In this document: positions 1 through 6,972 of the stretch, piece by piece
How positions within the stretch are numbered: position 1 is the first letter of the stretch
Layout of the letters: each line of letters starts with the position of its first letter
From: Stenotrophomonas sp.
GTDB lineage: Bacteria > Pseudomonadota > Gammaproteobacteria > Xanthomonadales > Xanthomonadaceae
Assembly (NCBI GenBank): GCA_003510825.1
Contig: DOKO01000093.1
Coordinates: 1 to 6,972, forward strand
DNA: 6,972 nucleotides
Direction of reading: 5' to 3'
Notes under the pieces: model-generated
Databases searched by the model: none
What the model saw: the letters and a program-made list of their open reading frames with translations, nothing else
What the model was told of the DNA's origin: nothing
Program-made: the position numbers and the translations under genes

Positions 1-1089
1 TTCCTTGACCTTCTGCACGCCAGCCACCACGACCTTGTCACCGGCGGCCAGGCCGTCGCTGACCATCCAGTTGCCACCCTGTGCGCCTTCGGTCTTCACG
101 TTCTTGCGCGCGACCTTGCCGTCGGCGCCGACCACCATCACGAAGCCGCCGGCGCTGTCACGCTGCAGGGCCTGCTGCGGGATCAGGAAGGCGTTGTTGC
201 GCTCGCCCAGGTTGGCCTGGAAGCTGACGAAGGCACCCGGCAGCAGGATCTTCTGCGGGTTCGGCAGCACCGCGCGCAGCGAGACCGCGCCGGTGGTCGG
301 GTCGACCGTGGTCGAGGAGAAGTCCAGCGTGCCGGCTTCGCCATAGGCGGTGCCGTCGGACAGCTTGACGTTGACGGTGGCCTTGCCGTCGCCGGACAGG
401 GCCAGGGCACCACGCGCCTGCTGCGCGCGCAGCTGGCTCAGTTCGTCCACGCTCAGCGAGAAGTTCACGTACAGCGGGTCCAGCTGGTCCACGGTGGTCA
501 GCAGGGTCACGTCACCCTGGCCGACCAGGGCACCTTCGGTGACCTGCTGCTTGTTGGCCACGCCGCTGATCGGCGCGGTCACTTCGGCATAGCCCAGGCT
601 GATGCGCGAGGAGGTGACCGAGGCTTCGGCCTGCTTCACCGCGGCCAGCGCGGTGCGCTCGGCGGCTTCGGCGCTGTCCAGGTCGGACTTGGACACGAAC
701 TGCTGCGGGGCCAGCGAGCGGGCGCGGTCGGCGGCAACCTTGGCGTTGGCGTAGGTCGCGCGGGCCGAGGCCAGCTGCGCTTCGGACGCGTTGAGGCTGG
801 CGCGCAGCGGTGCCGGATCGATCAGGAACAGGGTCTGGCCCTGCTTGACCTCGCTGCCTTCCTGGTAGACGCGCTTGAGCAGCACGCCCGGCACGCGCGC
901 GCGCACGTCGGCGCTGCGGAACGGCGACAGGCGGCCGACCAGTTCACGCTGCAGCGGCAGGGTCTGCGGCTTGGCGTCGATCACGCCCACCTCCGGCGGC
1001 GGGGGCGTCTGCTGTTCCGGCTTCTTGCAGGCGGCCAGCGCGACAGCAACGGCGCACGTCAAGGCAAGGGTGCGGAGTGGGGCGGTCAT
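1..1089 (-). CDS. RND efflux periplasmic adaptor (membrane fusion) lipoprotein, 3' end cut by window
   Basis: 363 codons are present, read leftwards from ATG at 1089, with no stop before the window edge. The family is usually 380-400 residues, so a short C-terminal tail is missing. It is a periplasmic adaptor of the AcrA/MexA type (HlyD superfamily), which bridges an inner-membrane RND pump to a TolC-like channel. Residues 1-21 form a lipoprotein signal with lipobox LAAC, so Cys21 should be lipidated; a proline-rich linker follows at about 24-33. The barrel-sandwich (lipoyl-like) halves lie at about 44-90, including RVPGVLLKRVYQEGSEVKQG, and about 165-195, with the family signature YAEVTAPISG (167-176). 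The alpha-helical hairpin spans about 95-160. The beta-barrel starts near DPLYVNFS (204-211), and PTTGAVSLRAVLPNP (264-278) and LLPGAFV are also typical. The start overlaps the TetR stop as TGATG, implying coupled translation. Which named pump this is (for example one of the Sme systems) cannot be decided here. Confidence 0.95.
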   Translation of the reverse strand, partial: MTAPLRTLALTCAVAVALAACKKPEQQTPPPPEVGVIDAKPQTLPLQRELVGRLSPFRSADVRARVPGVLLKRVYQEGSEVKQGQTLFLIDPAPLRASLNASEAQLASARATYANAKVAADRARSLAPQQFVSKSDLDSAEAAERTALAAVKQAEASVTSSRISLGYAEVTAPISGVANKQQVTEGALVGQGDVTLLTTVDQLDPLYVNFSLSVDELSQLRAQQARGALALSGDGKATVNVKLSDGTAYGEAGTLDFSSTTVDPTTGAVSLRAVLPNPQKILLPGAFVSFQANLGERNNAFLIPQQALQRDSAGGFVMVVGADGKVARKNVKTEGAQGGNWMVSDGLAAGDKVVVAGVQKVKE

Positions 1090-1745
1090 CAGGAGGAACT
1101 CCGGGGTTGGTTTGTAGTGGGGGCCGGCGACGGCGTTGGCGCGAACGCGCGCAGGAAGCTGTCGACCGAGAATTCTGCCCAGCGCCGACGCAGCTGCGCG
1201 TCATCGCGATGGGGGGTATGGAAACGCTGTTTGTCGAAATCCTGACCGGCGATCATGCTCAGCAGCAGTTCGGCCATGAAGTGCGGGTCGTCATGCCGGA
1301 GCTGGCCACGCATGCAAACGGTTTCAATCCATTCAGCAAGATGAAGCGTCAAAGCGCCGGCACCATGCCGGTACAGCGTACGCGCCTCTTCGGGGAACTG
1401 CGCGGCATCGGCGGCGATCACCCGGCAGGCCTGTCCCACGTGCGGCTGGTTGAAATGCTCCAGGAAGTCGATGGCGAACTGCAGAAGGCTGGCACGCAGG
1501 TCGTCAGTGCGGAGTGCACGGACCATGGCCCCGGTGGCGTGGCCGACGTGGCGCTGCATCACCCGCCGCAGCAGATCCTGCTTGCTGCCGTAGCGCGAAT
1601 AGAGCGTCTGCTTGGAGCAGCCGGCGTGCTGGGCCACCGCATCCATGCTGATCTGCATGCCCTGGTGGGCCAGCAGTTCGCGCACGGCATCGAACACGCG
1701 CTGATCGCGCGCATCCAGGGCAGCGGGGAGGTAGGCCGGGTTCAC
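1089..1745 (-). CDS. TetR/AcrR-family transcriptional repressor of the efflux operon
   Basis: 218 residues from GTG at 1745 to TGA at 1091-1089, a normal TetR length. The N-terminal DNA-binding domain spans about residues 11-60. Its helix-turn-helix reads MDAVAQHAGCSKQTLYSRYG (34-53), followed by SKQDLLRRVM, the typical TetR pattern. The ligand-binding half contains FLEHFNQPHVGQACRVIAAD and FPEEARTLYRHGAG, then GQLRHDDPHFMAELLLSMIAGQ in pieces; this resembles the AefR-like C-terminal domain (TetR_C_7). The tail is low-complexity Pro/Ser/Thr. The frame stays open upstream to 1934, but translation there gives an Arg-rich stretch unlike TetR proteins, and the homologous region begins at about residue 11 of the GTG form. 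No good Shine-Dalgarno precedes the GTG, while a -10-like TATAGT ends 7 nt before it, so the mRNA may be leaderless. It is the first gene of the efflux operon, so it probably represses itself and the pump, with release by a pump substrate (inference). Confidence 0.92.
   Translation of the reverse strand: MNPAYLPAALDARDQRVFDAVRELLAHQGMQISMDAVAQHAGCSKQTLYSRYGSKQDLLRRVMQRHVGHATGAMVRALRTDDLRASLLQFAIDFLEHFNQPHVGQACRVIAADAAQFPEEARTLYRHGAGALTLHLAEWIETVCMRGQLRHDDPHFMAELLLSMIAGQDFDKQRFHTPHRDDAQLRRRWAEFSVDSFLRAFAPTPSPAPTTNQPRSSS
1099..1102 (-). promoter_or_regulatory. Weak ribosome binding site of the adaptor gene
   Basis: On the minus strand GGAG sits 9 nt before the adaptor ATG at 1089, inside the last codons of the TetR gene. 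It is a modest Shine-Dalgarno. Together with the one-base TGATG overlap it suggests that adaptor translation depends partly on ribosomes finishing the TetR frame. Confidence 0.45.
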
Positions 1746-1749
1746 GCGG

Positions 1750-1765
1750 TGGACTATACCGTCCA
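1750..1765. promoter_or_regulatory. Candidate TetR operator palindrome over the -10 box
   Basis: The plus strand reads TGGAC-TATACC-GTCCA: two perfect 5-bp inverted arms around a 6-bp centre. The centre contains most of the minus-strand -10 box (1753-1758). A dimer bound here would block RNA polymerase at the operon's own promoter, the usual arrangement for an autoregulated TetR protein. The arms are short, so chance is possible. Confidence 0.4.
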
Positions 1766-1796
1766 GTTCAGGATTGTGGAATCGTGCCGATAGTCC
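1751..1796. repeat. Inverted repeat GGACTAT / ATAGTCC
   Basis: GGACTAT at 1751-1757 and its exact complement ATAGTCC at 1790-1796 flank the -35/-10 region of the TetR promoter with a 32-bp gap. The left copy is part of the candidate operator, so the right copy may be a second half-site. GTCCTG also occurs twice nearby (1793-1798 and 1802-1807). Confidence 0.35.
1753..1780 (-). promoter_or_regulatory. Putative promoter of the TetR-adaptor operon, possibly leaderless
   Basis: On the minus strand, TATAGT at 1758-1753 matches the sigma-70 -10 consensus at five of six bases. TCCACA at 1780-1775, 16 bp upstream, matches the -35 box at four of six. Only 7 nt separate the -10 box from the GTG at 1745, so transcription would start at or within a base or two of the start codon. 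No transcript data support this; it rests on motif and spacing alone. Confidence 0.5.
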
Positions 1797-1833
1797 TGTC
1801 CGTCCTGATACCGGGCGCCGCGCGCGCTTATTC

Positions 1834-1865
1834 CGGTAACACGGTTTGCCGATCCTGTCGGTAAC
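1834..1865. repeat. Cluster of three GGTAAC-like half-sites
   Basis: CGGTAAC occurs at 1834-1840 and again at 1859-1865, 25 bp apart. Between them GTTTGCCGA (1844-1852) is a near-complement. It pairs with the right copy as CCGA-TCCTG-TCGG (1849-1861) plus flanking GTT/AAC, and with the left copy as GGTAAC-ACG-GTTTGCC with one extra base. This could be a regulator binding array or a small hairpin in the divergent region. The regulator is not identifiable. Confidence 0.3.
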
Positions 1866-1978
1866 GCGATGCCGGTGGTGGACGCCATACCCGTGCGAAC
1901 TGAATAGGCGTCTAAACCGCAGCAAACCCGGCATTTCATTATTCCGTCCTGCAGCAAGGCCTTTTCCTGCAACAGGGC

Positions 1979-1984
1979 TACAAT
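1979..1984 (+). promoter_or_regulatory. Possible -10 box for the glutamate dehydrogenase gene
   Basis: TACAAT matches the sigma-70 -10 consensus at five of six bases and lies 36 nt before the ATG at 2021, giving a leader of about 30 nt. No convincing -35 box is present at 15-19 bp spacing, so an activator may be needed or the true promoter may lie elsewhere. Pseudomonas aeruginosa gdhB is known to be arginine-inducible through ArgR. I could not recognise such a site here. Confidence 0.3.
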
Positions 1985-2020
1985 TTCATTTTCCCAACTG
2001 AGCAAGCGCCTCGCTCTGCC

Positions 2021-5000
2021 ATGAAACCGCAAAAAACCGCAGCCAAGACCGTGAAAAACAAAACCAAGCCAGCTGAGTCGGAGGTCGCAGTGACCGCTGG
2101 TTTCTCCCTGGAGCCGGTGTACACGGCCTTGCGCAAGCGTTACCCCGCGGCCGCGCAGGCCGAGGCAGTGGCATTCGCATCCGCGTTCTACAAGCGCATG
2201 GAGTCGGACGAGTTCCCGCACCACACCGCTGAAGAGTGGGCGGCGCTGGCGGCAGACACCCTGGAGTTCGCCCGTGCACGCAAGGCCGGCAAGGCCAACG
2301 TGCGCGTGTTCAACCCCACCGCCAAGGCCAATGGCTGGGAATCGCCGCACACCGTGCTGCAGATCATCAACGACGACATGCCGTTCCTGGTCGACACCGT
2401 GACCATGTCGCTGGCCGAGCAGGGCGTGGGCGTTCACGTGCTCGGCCACCCGGTGCTGCGCTTCACCCGCGACAAGGCCGGCAAGCTGGCCAAGGTCGGC
2501 GAGGGCGATGCCGAGTCGGTGATGCTGATGGAGATCGACCGCCAGCCGGCCGAAGCCATGGCCGCCATCGAGCAGGCCATCAACAAGGCGCTGGATGAAG
2601 TGCGCGCCATCGTGCGCGACTGGCAGCCGATGAAGGACAAGGCGCTGGCGCTGGCTGACGACCTGGGCAGCCGCACGCTGCCGGTCGACGATGCCTCGCG
2701 TGCCGAAGCACAGCAGTTCCTGCGCTGGGCCGCCGACAACCACTTCACCTTCTTCGGCTACCGCGAATACCGCGTCGAGAAGCAGGGCAAGGAAGAAGTG
2801 CTGGCGCCGCTGAACGACACCGGCCTGGGCCTGATGCGCGGCAAGGACAAGTCCGCCGCCCGTCCGGTCAAGACGCTGGCCGCGCAGGGCCTGAACACCA
2901 CGTCCGGGCTGAAGGACGCGCTGATCCTGACCAAGACCAATGCCCGTTCGCGCGTGCACCGCGCCGGTTACATGGACTACATCGGCGTGCTGGAGTTCGA
3001 CGCCAAGGGCAAGATCATCGGTGAGCAGCGCTTCCTCGGCCTGTTCACCTCCAGCGCCTACAACCGTCGCCCGTGGGAAATCCCGCTGGTGCGCCAGCGC
3101 CACGAATACGTGATGACGCAGTCCGGCCTGGCCCCGGCCAGCCACAGCGGCAAGGCCCTGCGCCACATCCTGGAAACCCTGCCCCGCGAAGAACTGTTCC
3201 AGTCCAGCGAAGACGAACTGTTCCGCACCGCCATGGGCGTGCTGGGCCTGCAGGAGCGCGTGCGCAGCCGCCTGTTCCTGCGCCGCGACAAGTACAGCCG
3301 TTTCATTTCCGCGCTGGTCTACCTGCCGCGCGAACGCTTCAACACCGACGTGCGCCTGCGCATCGAAGCGATGCTGAAGGAAGCGCTGCACGGTGAGTAC
3401 GTTGACAGCTCGGTCGTGCTGGGCGAATCGCCGCTGGCCCAGGTGCACCTGATCGTGCGCCCGAAGCCGGGCGAAATGCTCGACGTCGATACCGCCGAAC
3501 TGGAGCAGAAGCTGGCCCAGGTGCTGCGCAACTGGCAGGACGACCTGCGTGAAGCGCTGGTCACCCGCCATGGCGAGACCGAAGGCCTGCGCATCGCTGC
3601 CCGCATCGGCAAGGCGCTGCCGGCCGGCTACATCGAAGACAACAGCACCGCCGTTGCCGCCAACGATGTCAGCCAGCTCGACGCCCTGACCGGCCCGGAC
3701 GACCTGCGCCTGAGCCTGCAGGCCGTGCCGCGCGAAAGCGGCGATGGCCTGCGCCTGAAGCTGTACCGCCAGCTGGATGACATCCCGCTGTCGGACGCGC
3801 TGCCGATGATGGAAAACATGGGCCTGCGCGTGATCGCCGAGCGTCCGTACCGCCTGTCGGTCGACAACGCGCCGGTGTACGTGCAGGACTTCGAGGTTGA
3901 ATCGACCGCCGGCACCATCGACGCCGGCCGCGTCGATGAAGCCTTCGGCGAGACCTTCGCCCGCGTCTGGCACGGCGACGCCGAGAACGATGGCTTCAAC
4001 CGTCTGGTGCTGGCCGCCGGCCTGCACTGGCGCCAGGTCGCCATGCTGCGTGGCTACTGCAAGTACCTGCTGCAGACCGGCGTGCCGTTCTCGCAGGCCT
4101 ACGTGGAAGGCACCTTCTCGCGTTACCCGCTGCTGGCCCGCCTGCTGGTGGAACTGTTCGAAGCCCGCTTCGACCCGGCGACCGGCCACGAGAACAAGGA
4201 CGACATCGCCGCCGGCCAGGCCCAGCTGAAGGCCCACTTCGATGTGCTGGCCGCTGGCGACGACGCCACCCTGAAGGTGCTGAAGACCGTGGTCGACGCC
4301 CGCAAGGGTGACCGCGATGCGCAGATGCAGGCCGCGCGCGAAGCGCTGCTGAAGCTGATGGACCGCGTGTCCAGCCTGGACGAGGACCGCATCCTGCGCT
4401 CGTTCATGGGCGTGATCGACGCGACCCTGCGTACCAGCTACTACCAGACCGATGCCAACGGCCAGCACGGCCACGTCATCAGCTTCAAGTTCGATTCGGC
4501 CCTGGTGCCGGACCTGCCGAAGCCGCGCCCGTACCGCGAAATCTTCGTCTACGGCCCGCGCGTGGAAGGTACCCACCTGCGCTTCGGCGCCGTGGCCCGT
4601 GGCGGCCTGCGCTGGTCGGACCGTCGCGAAGACTTCCGCACCGAGGTGCTGGGCCTGGTCAAGGCACAGATGGTCAAGAACACCGTCATCGTGCCGGTCG
4701 GCGCGAAGGGCGGCTTCTTCGCCAAGACCCCGCCGGTGAACGGTGACCGCGATGCGGTGTTCGCCAACGGCGTGGCCTGCTACAAGCTGTTCATCCAGGG
4801 CCTGCTGGACATCACCGACAACATCGTCAACAACAAGATCGTGCCGCCGGTGGATGTCGTGCGCCACGACATGGACGATCCGTACCTGGTGGTGGCCGCC
4901 GACAAGGGCACCGCGACCTTCTCCGACATCGCCAACGGCCTGGCCATCGCGCACGGCTTCTGGATGGGTGATGCGTTCGCTTCCGGTGGCTCGGTCGGCT

Positions 5001-6972
5001 ACGACCACAAGGGCATGGGCATCACCGCGCGTGGTGCGTGGGAATCGGTCAAGCGTCACTTCCGTGCGCTGGGCCGTGACAGCCAGAGCCAGGACTTCAC
5101 CTCGGTCGGCGTGGGCGACATGTCCGGCGACGTGTTCGGCAACGGCATGCTGCTGTCGCGCCACATCCGCCTGGTCGCTGCGTTCGACCACCGCCACATC
5201 TTCCTGGACCCGAACCCGGATGCGGCCACCTCGTTCGTCGAGCGTGAGCGCATGTTCACCGTGCCGCGTTCGAGCTGGGCGGACTACGATGCCAAGCTGA
5301 TCAGCAAGGGCGGCGGCATCTTCCCGCGCACCCTGAAGTCGATCGAGATCACCCCGCAGGTGCGTGAAGCGCTGGGCCTGGACGAGAACGTCAAGGCGAT
5401 GTCGCCGAATGACCTGATGAGCGCGATCCTGAAGGCGCCGGTCGACCTGCTGTGGAACGGCGGCATCGGTACCTACGTCAAGGCTGCCAGCGAGCAGCAC
5501 AGCGATGTCGGCGACCGCGCCAACAACGCCCTGCGCGTGAACGGTGGCGAGCTGCGCTGCAAGGTGGTGGGCGAGGGCGGCAACCTGGGCATGACCCAGC
5601 TGGGCCGCATCGAAGCCGCCCAGGCCGGCGTGCTGCTCAACACCGACTTCATCGACAACTCGGCCGGTGTGGACACCTCCGACCATGAAGTCAACATCAA
5701 GATCCTGCTCAACGATGTGGTGCGCGCCAAGAAGCTGACCGTCGAGCAGCGCAACAAGCTGCTGGCGTCGATGACCGACGAGGTCGCCGACCTGGTGCTC
5801 AATGACAACTACCGCCAGAACCAGGCCCTGAGCCTGATGGAGCGGATGGCGGTCAAGCGCCTGGGTTCCAAGCAGCACTTCATCCGCACCCTGGAGCAGC
5901 AGGGCCTGCTCGATCGCCAGATCGAGTTCCTGCCGTCCGATGCCGAGCTGTCGCAGCGCAAGGCACGCGGCCAGGGCCTGACCCGTCCGGAACTGTCGGT
6001 GCTGCTGTCCTATTCCAAGCTGGTGGCGTTCGCCCAGCTGCTGGATTCGGACATCCCGGAAGATCCGTACCTGTCCAAGGAACTGCAGCGCTACTTCCCG
6101 ACCCCGCTGCAGAAGAAGTACGCCGACGCGATGGAGCGTCACCGCCTGAAGCGCGAGATCATCGCCACGGCCGTGACCAACCAGACCATCAACCGCATGG
6201 GCGCCACCTTCCTGATGCGCATGCAGGAAGACACCGGCCGCACCATCGCCGAGGTCGCCAAGGCGTACACCATCAGCCGCGAAACGCTGGATGCCCGCGC
6301 GCTGTGGGCGCAGATCGACGCCCTCGACGGCACCCTGCCGGAGTCGGTGCAGATCGACGCACTGGAAGTGATCTGGAAGCTGCAGCGTTCGTTCGTGCGC
6401 TGGCTGCTGTCGCGCCCGGGCCCGATGCCGGGCATCACCGAGGCGGTCAACCGCTACCAGGGTCCGTTCAACGACATCCGCGTTGCTTCGGGTGTGCTGC
6501 CGGATTCGCAGCGTCCGACCTACGAAGCCCTGGTGGCCGAGTGGAAGGAAAAGGGCCTGCCGTCCGCGCTGGCCCAGCAGCTGGCCGAACTGCACTTCCT
6601 GGAGCCGGCGTTCGACATCATCGAACTGGCCCGCACCCGCAAGCTGAAGCCGGTGGACGTGTCCAAGATCCACTTCCGCCTGGGCGATGCCCTGCAGCTG
6701 CCGTGGCTGTTCGAGCAGATCGACGCGCTGGAGGTCAATGGCCGATGGCATGCCGTGGCTCGTGGCGTGCTGCGTGACGAACTGGCCGCGCACCACCGCA
6801 ACCTGGCTGGCCAGGTGCTGGGCACCAAGGGCAGCAGCGCTGAAGCCAAGGTCGCCAGCTGGATCGGTCGTGACGACAGCAGCCTGCGCTTCACCCTGTC
6901 GATGCTGGCCGAACTGGCCGAGCAGAAGACCCTGGACTACCCGACCGTTTCGGTCGCGGTGCAGCGCCTGGG
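2021..6972 (+). CDS. gdhB: Large NAD-dependent glutamate dehydrogenase (about 180 kDa class), 3' end cut by window
   Basis: 1650 complete codons run open to the window edge. Relatives have about 1620-1660 residues, so few are missing. The enzyme oxidatively deaminates L-glutamate to 2-oxoglutarate and ammonia with NAD+, a catabolic cytoplasmic reaction. The regulatory half carries ACT-like segments: ESPHTVLQIINDDMPFLVD (107-125), DNHFTFFGY (239-247), and LRLKLYRQLDD onward (577-612). The catalytic domain has RGGLRWSDR (860-868); Lys886 in MVKN and Lys896 in GAKGG, which align with the classical GDH lysines; and Asp961 in DKGT, matching the catalytic aspartate. The Rossmann nucleotide site is GVGDMSGDVFGNG (1030-1042). 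VGEGGNLG (1183-1190) and Ser1220 in GVDTSDHE (1216-1223) complete the pocket. The C-terminal region includes RGQGLTRPELS (1316-1326). ATG 2021 is the first ATG after an in-frame TAA at 1913, but it lacks a clear ribosome site; an internal GTG at 2090 has a strong one. The symbol follows the P. aeruginosa homologue. Confidence 0.96.
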   Translation, partial: MKPQKTAAKTVKNKTKPAESEVAVTAGFSLEPVYTALRKRYPAAAQAEAVAFASAFYKRMESDEFPHHTAEEWAALAADTLEFARARKAGKANVRVFNPTAKANGWESPHTVLQIINDDMPFLVDTVTMSLAEQGVGVHVLGHPVLRFTRDKAGKLAKVGEGDAESVMLMEIDRQPAEAMAAIEQAINKALDEVRAIVRDWQPMKDKALALADDLGSRTLPVDDASRAEAQQFLRWAADNHFTFFGYREYRVEKQGKEEVLAPLNDTGLGLMRGKDKSAARPVKTLAAQGLNTTSGLKDALILTKTNARSRVHRAGYMDYIGVLEFDAKGKIIGEQRFLGLFTSSAYNRRPWEIPLVRQRHEYVMTQSGLAPASHSGKALRHILETLPREELFQSSEDELFRTAMGVLGLQERVRSRLFLRRDKYSRFISALVYLPRERFNTDVRLRIEAMLKEALHGEYVDSSVVLGESPLAQVHLIVRPKPGEMLDVDTAELEQKLAQVLRNWQDDLREALVTRHGETEGLRIAARIGKALPAGYIEDNSTAVAANDVSQLDALTGPDDLRLSLQAVPRESGDGLRLKLYRQLDDIPLSDALPMMENMGLRVIAERPYRLSVDNAPVYVQDFEVESTAGTIDAGRVDEAFGETFARVWHGDAENDGFNRLVLAAGLHWRQVAMLRGYCKYLLQTGVPFSQAYVEGTFSRYPLLARLLVELFEARFDPATGHENKDDIAAGQAQLKAHFDVLAAGDDATLKVLKTVVDARKGDRDAQMQAAREALLKLMDRVSSLDEDRILRSFMGVIDATLRTSYYQTDANGQHGHVISFKFDSALVPDLPKPRPYREIFVYGPRVEGTHLRFGAVARGGLRWSDRREDFRTEVLGLVKAQMVKNTVIVPVGAKGGFFAKTPPVNGDRDAVFANGVACYKLFIQGLLDITDNIVNNKIVPPVDVVRHDMDDPYLVVAADKGTATFSDIANGLAIAHGFWMGDAFASGGSVGYDHKGMGITARGAWESVKRHFRALGRDSQSQDFTSVGVGDMSGDVFGNGMLLSRHIRLVAAFDHRHIFLDPNPDAATSFVERERMFTVPRSSWADYDAKLISKGGGIFPRTLKSIEITPQVREALGLDENVKAMSPNDLMSAILKAPVDLLWNGGIGTYVKAASEQHSDVGDRANNALRVNGGELRCKVVGEGGNLGMTQLGRIEAAQAGVLLNTDFIDNSAGVDTSDHEVNIKILLNDVVRAKKLTVEQRNKLLASMTDEVADLVLNDNYRQNQALSLMERMAVKRLGSKQHFIRTLEQQGLLDRQIEFLPSDAELSQRKARGQGLTRPELSVLLSYSKLVAFAQLLDSDIPEDPYLSKELQRYFPTPLQKKYADAMERHRLKREIIATAVTNQTINRMGATFLMRMQEDTGRTIAEVAKAYTISRETLDARALWAQIDALDGTLPESVQIDALEVIWKLQRSFVRWLLSRPGPMPGITEAVNRYQGPFNDIRVASGVLPDSQRPTYEALVAEWKEKGLPSALAQQLAELHFLEPAFDIIELARTRKLKPVDVSKIHFRLGDALQLPWLFEQIDALEVNGRWHAVARGVLRDELAAHHRNLAGQVLGTKGSSAEAKVASWIGRDDSSLRFTLSMLAELAEQKTLDYPTVSVAVQRL
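2080..2092 (+). promoter_or_regulatory. Strong Shine-Dalgarno and alternative GTG start inside the glutamate dehydrogenase gene
   Basis: GGAGG at 2080-2084 lies 5 nt before an in-frame GTG at 2090, and no comparable site precedes ATG 2021. Starting here would remove 23 lysine-rich residues and leave the conserved part (VTAGFSLEPVYTALRKRYP) intact. Either start is possible. The site may also be a chance product of the codons for Ser-Glu-Val-Ala. Confidence 0.4.

Noticed and set aside
1077..1793. Plus-strand frame of 238 codons opposite the TetR gene
   Set aside because: The minus-strand frame has a clear TetR helix-turn-helix and C-terminal domain. The plus-strand translation has no family features.
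1814..1828. GC-rich alternating block as a terminator hairpin
   Set aside because: It has no T-run on either side, and both neighbouring genes are transcribed away from it, so no terminator is expected.
1746..1934. N-terminal extension of the TetR protein to an ATG at 1934
   Set aside because: The extra 63 residues are Arg-rich and unlike TetR proteins. They run through promoter-like and repeat sequence and would make the protein unusually long.
1920..1985. Sigma-54 (-24/-12) promoter for glutamate dehydrogenase
   Set aside because: I looked for GG-N10-GC. The nearest match, around 1958-1970, has the wrong spacing.
4743..5300. Plus-strand frame of 185 codons within the glutamate dehydrogenase gene
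   Set aside because: It is out of frame with the catalytic domain, has low-complexity Ser/Thr/Arg composition, and is a typical high-GC shadow frame.
1754..6796. Very long minus-strand frame as a real 1680-residue protein
   Set aside because: It is the exact in-register complement of the glutamate dehydrogenase gene, which carries complete catalytic motifs. The antisense translation has skewed composition, no recognisable domain, and is explained by avoidance of three sense codons.
1..6972. A novel defence, mobile or biosynthetic system
   Set aside because: All coding space is taken by a TetR regulator, an RND adaptor and a housekeeping-type dehydrogenase. I saw no transposase, CRISPR repeat, integrase, toxin-antitoxin pair or compositional break larger than the first 16 codons of the dehydrogenase gene.

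Overview
The window looks like chromosome from a high-GC gammaproteobacterium of the Xanthomonadaceae, most likely Stenotrophomonas or a close relative. The reasons are the GC-rich third codon positions, an almost complete avoidance of A/T-ending codons, and a very large NAD-dependent glutamate dehydrogenase whose sequence resembles remembered Xanthomonas/Stenotrophomonas enzymes. The genus is inferred from memory, not from a search.

Layout: on the minus strand, positions 1745 to 1 carry the start of a drug-efflux operon. A TetR-family repressor gene (1745-1089) comes first. Its TGA stop shares one base with the ATG of the next gene, an RND-type periplasmic adaptor (membrane fusion) lipoprotein (1089-1). 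That gene runs off the left edge only a few tens of codons before its expected end. The inner-membrane RND transporter, and possibly an outer-membrane channel, would be expected further left.

A divergent intergenic region of about 275 bp (1746-2020) follows. It holds a probable TetR promoter whose -10 box lies inside a 16-bp palindrome. That promoter sits so close to the GTG start that the transcript may be leaderless. The region also holds a cluster of inverted and direct repeats, and a weak promoter reading right.

From 2021 to the right edge (6972) a single plus-strand gene encodes the roughly 180-kDa NAD-dependent glutamate dehydrogenase. It is nearly complete: about 1650 codons are present and only a few C-terminal residues are likely missing. 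This gene has no closed reading frame inside the window because its stop lies outside. The longest closed reading frame here is therefore a 1680-codon antisense shadow of it, which should not be taken for a gene.

Functionally there are two unrelated units back to back: a self-regulated efflux operon, and a catabolic enzyme that feeds glutamate carbon into the TCA cycle as 2-oxoglutarate. I found no mobile element, CRISPR array, tRNA or rRNA, and nothing that amounts to a new biological system. The points most worth checking are the start sites of the two divergent genes and the operator-like repeats between them.
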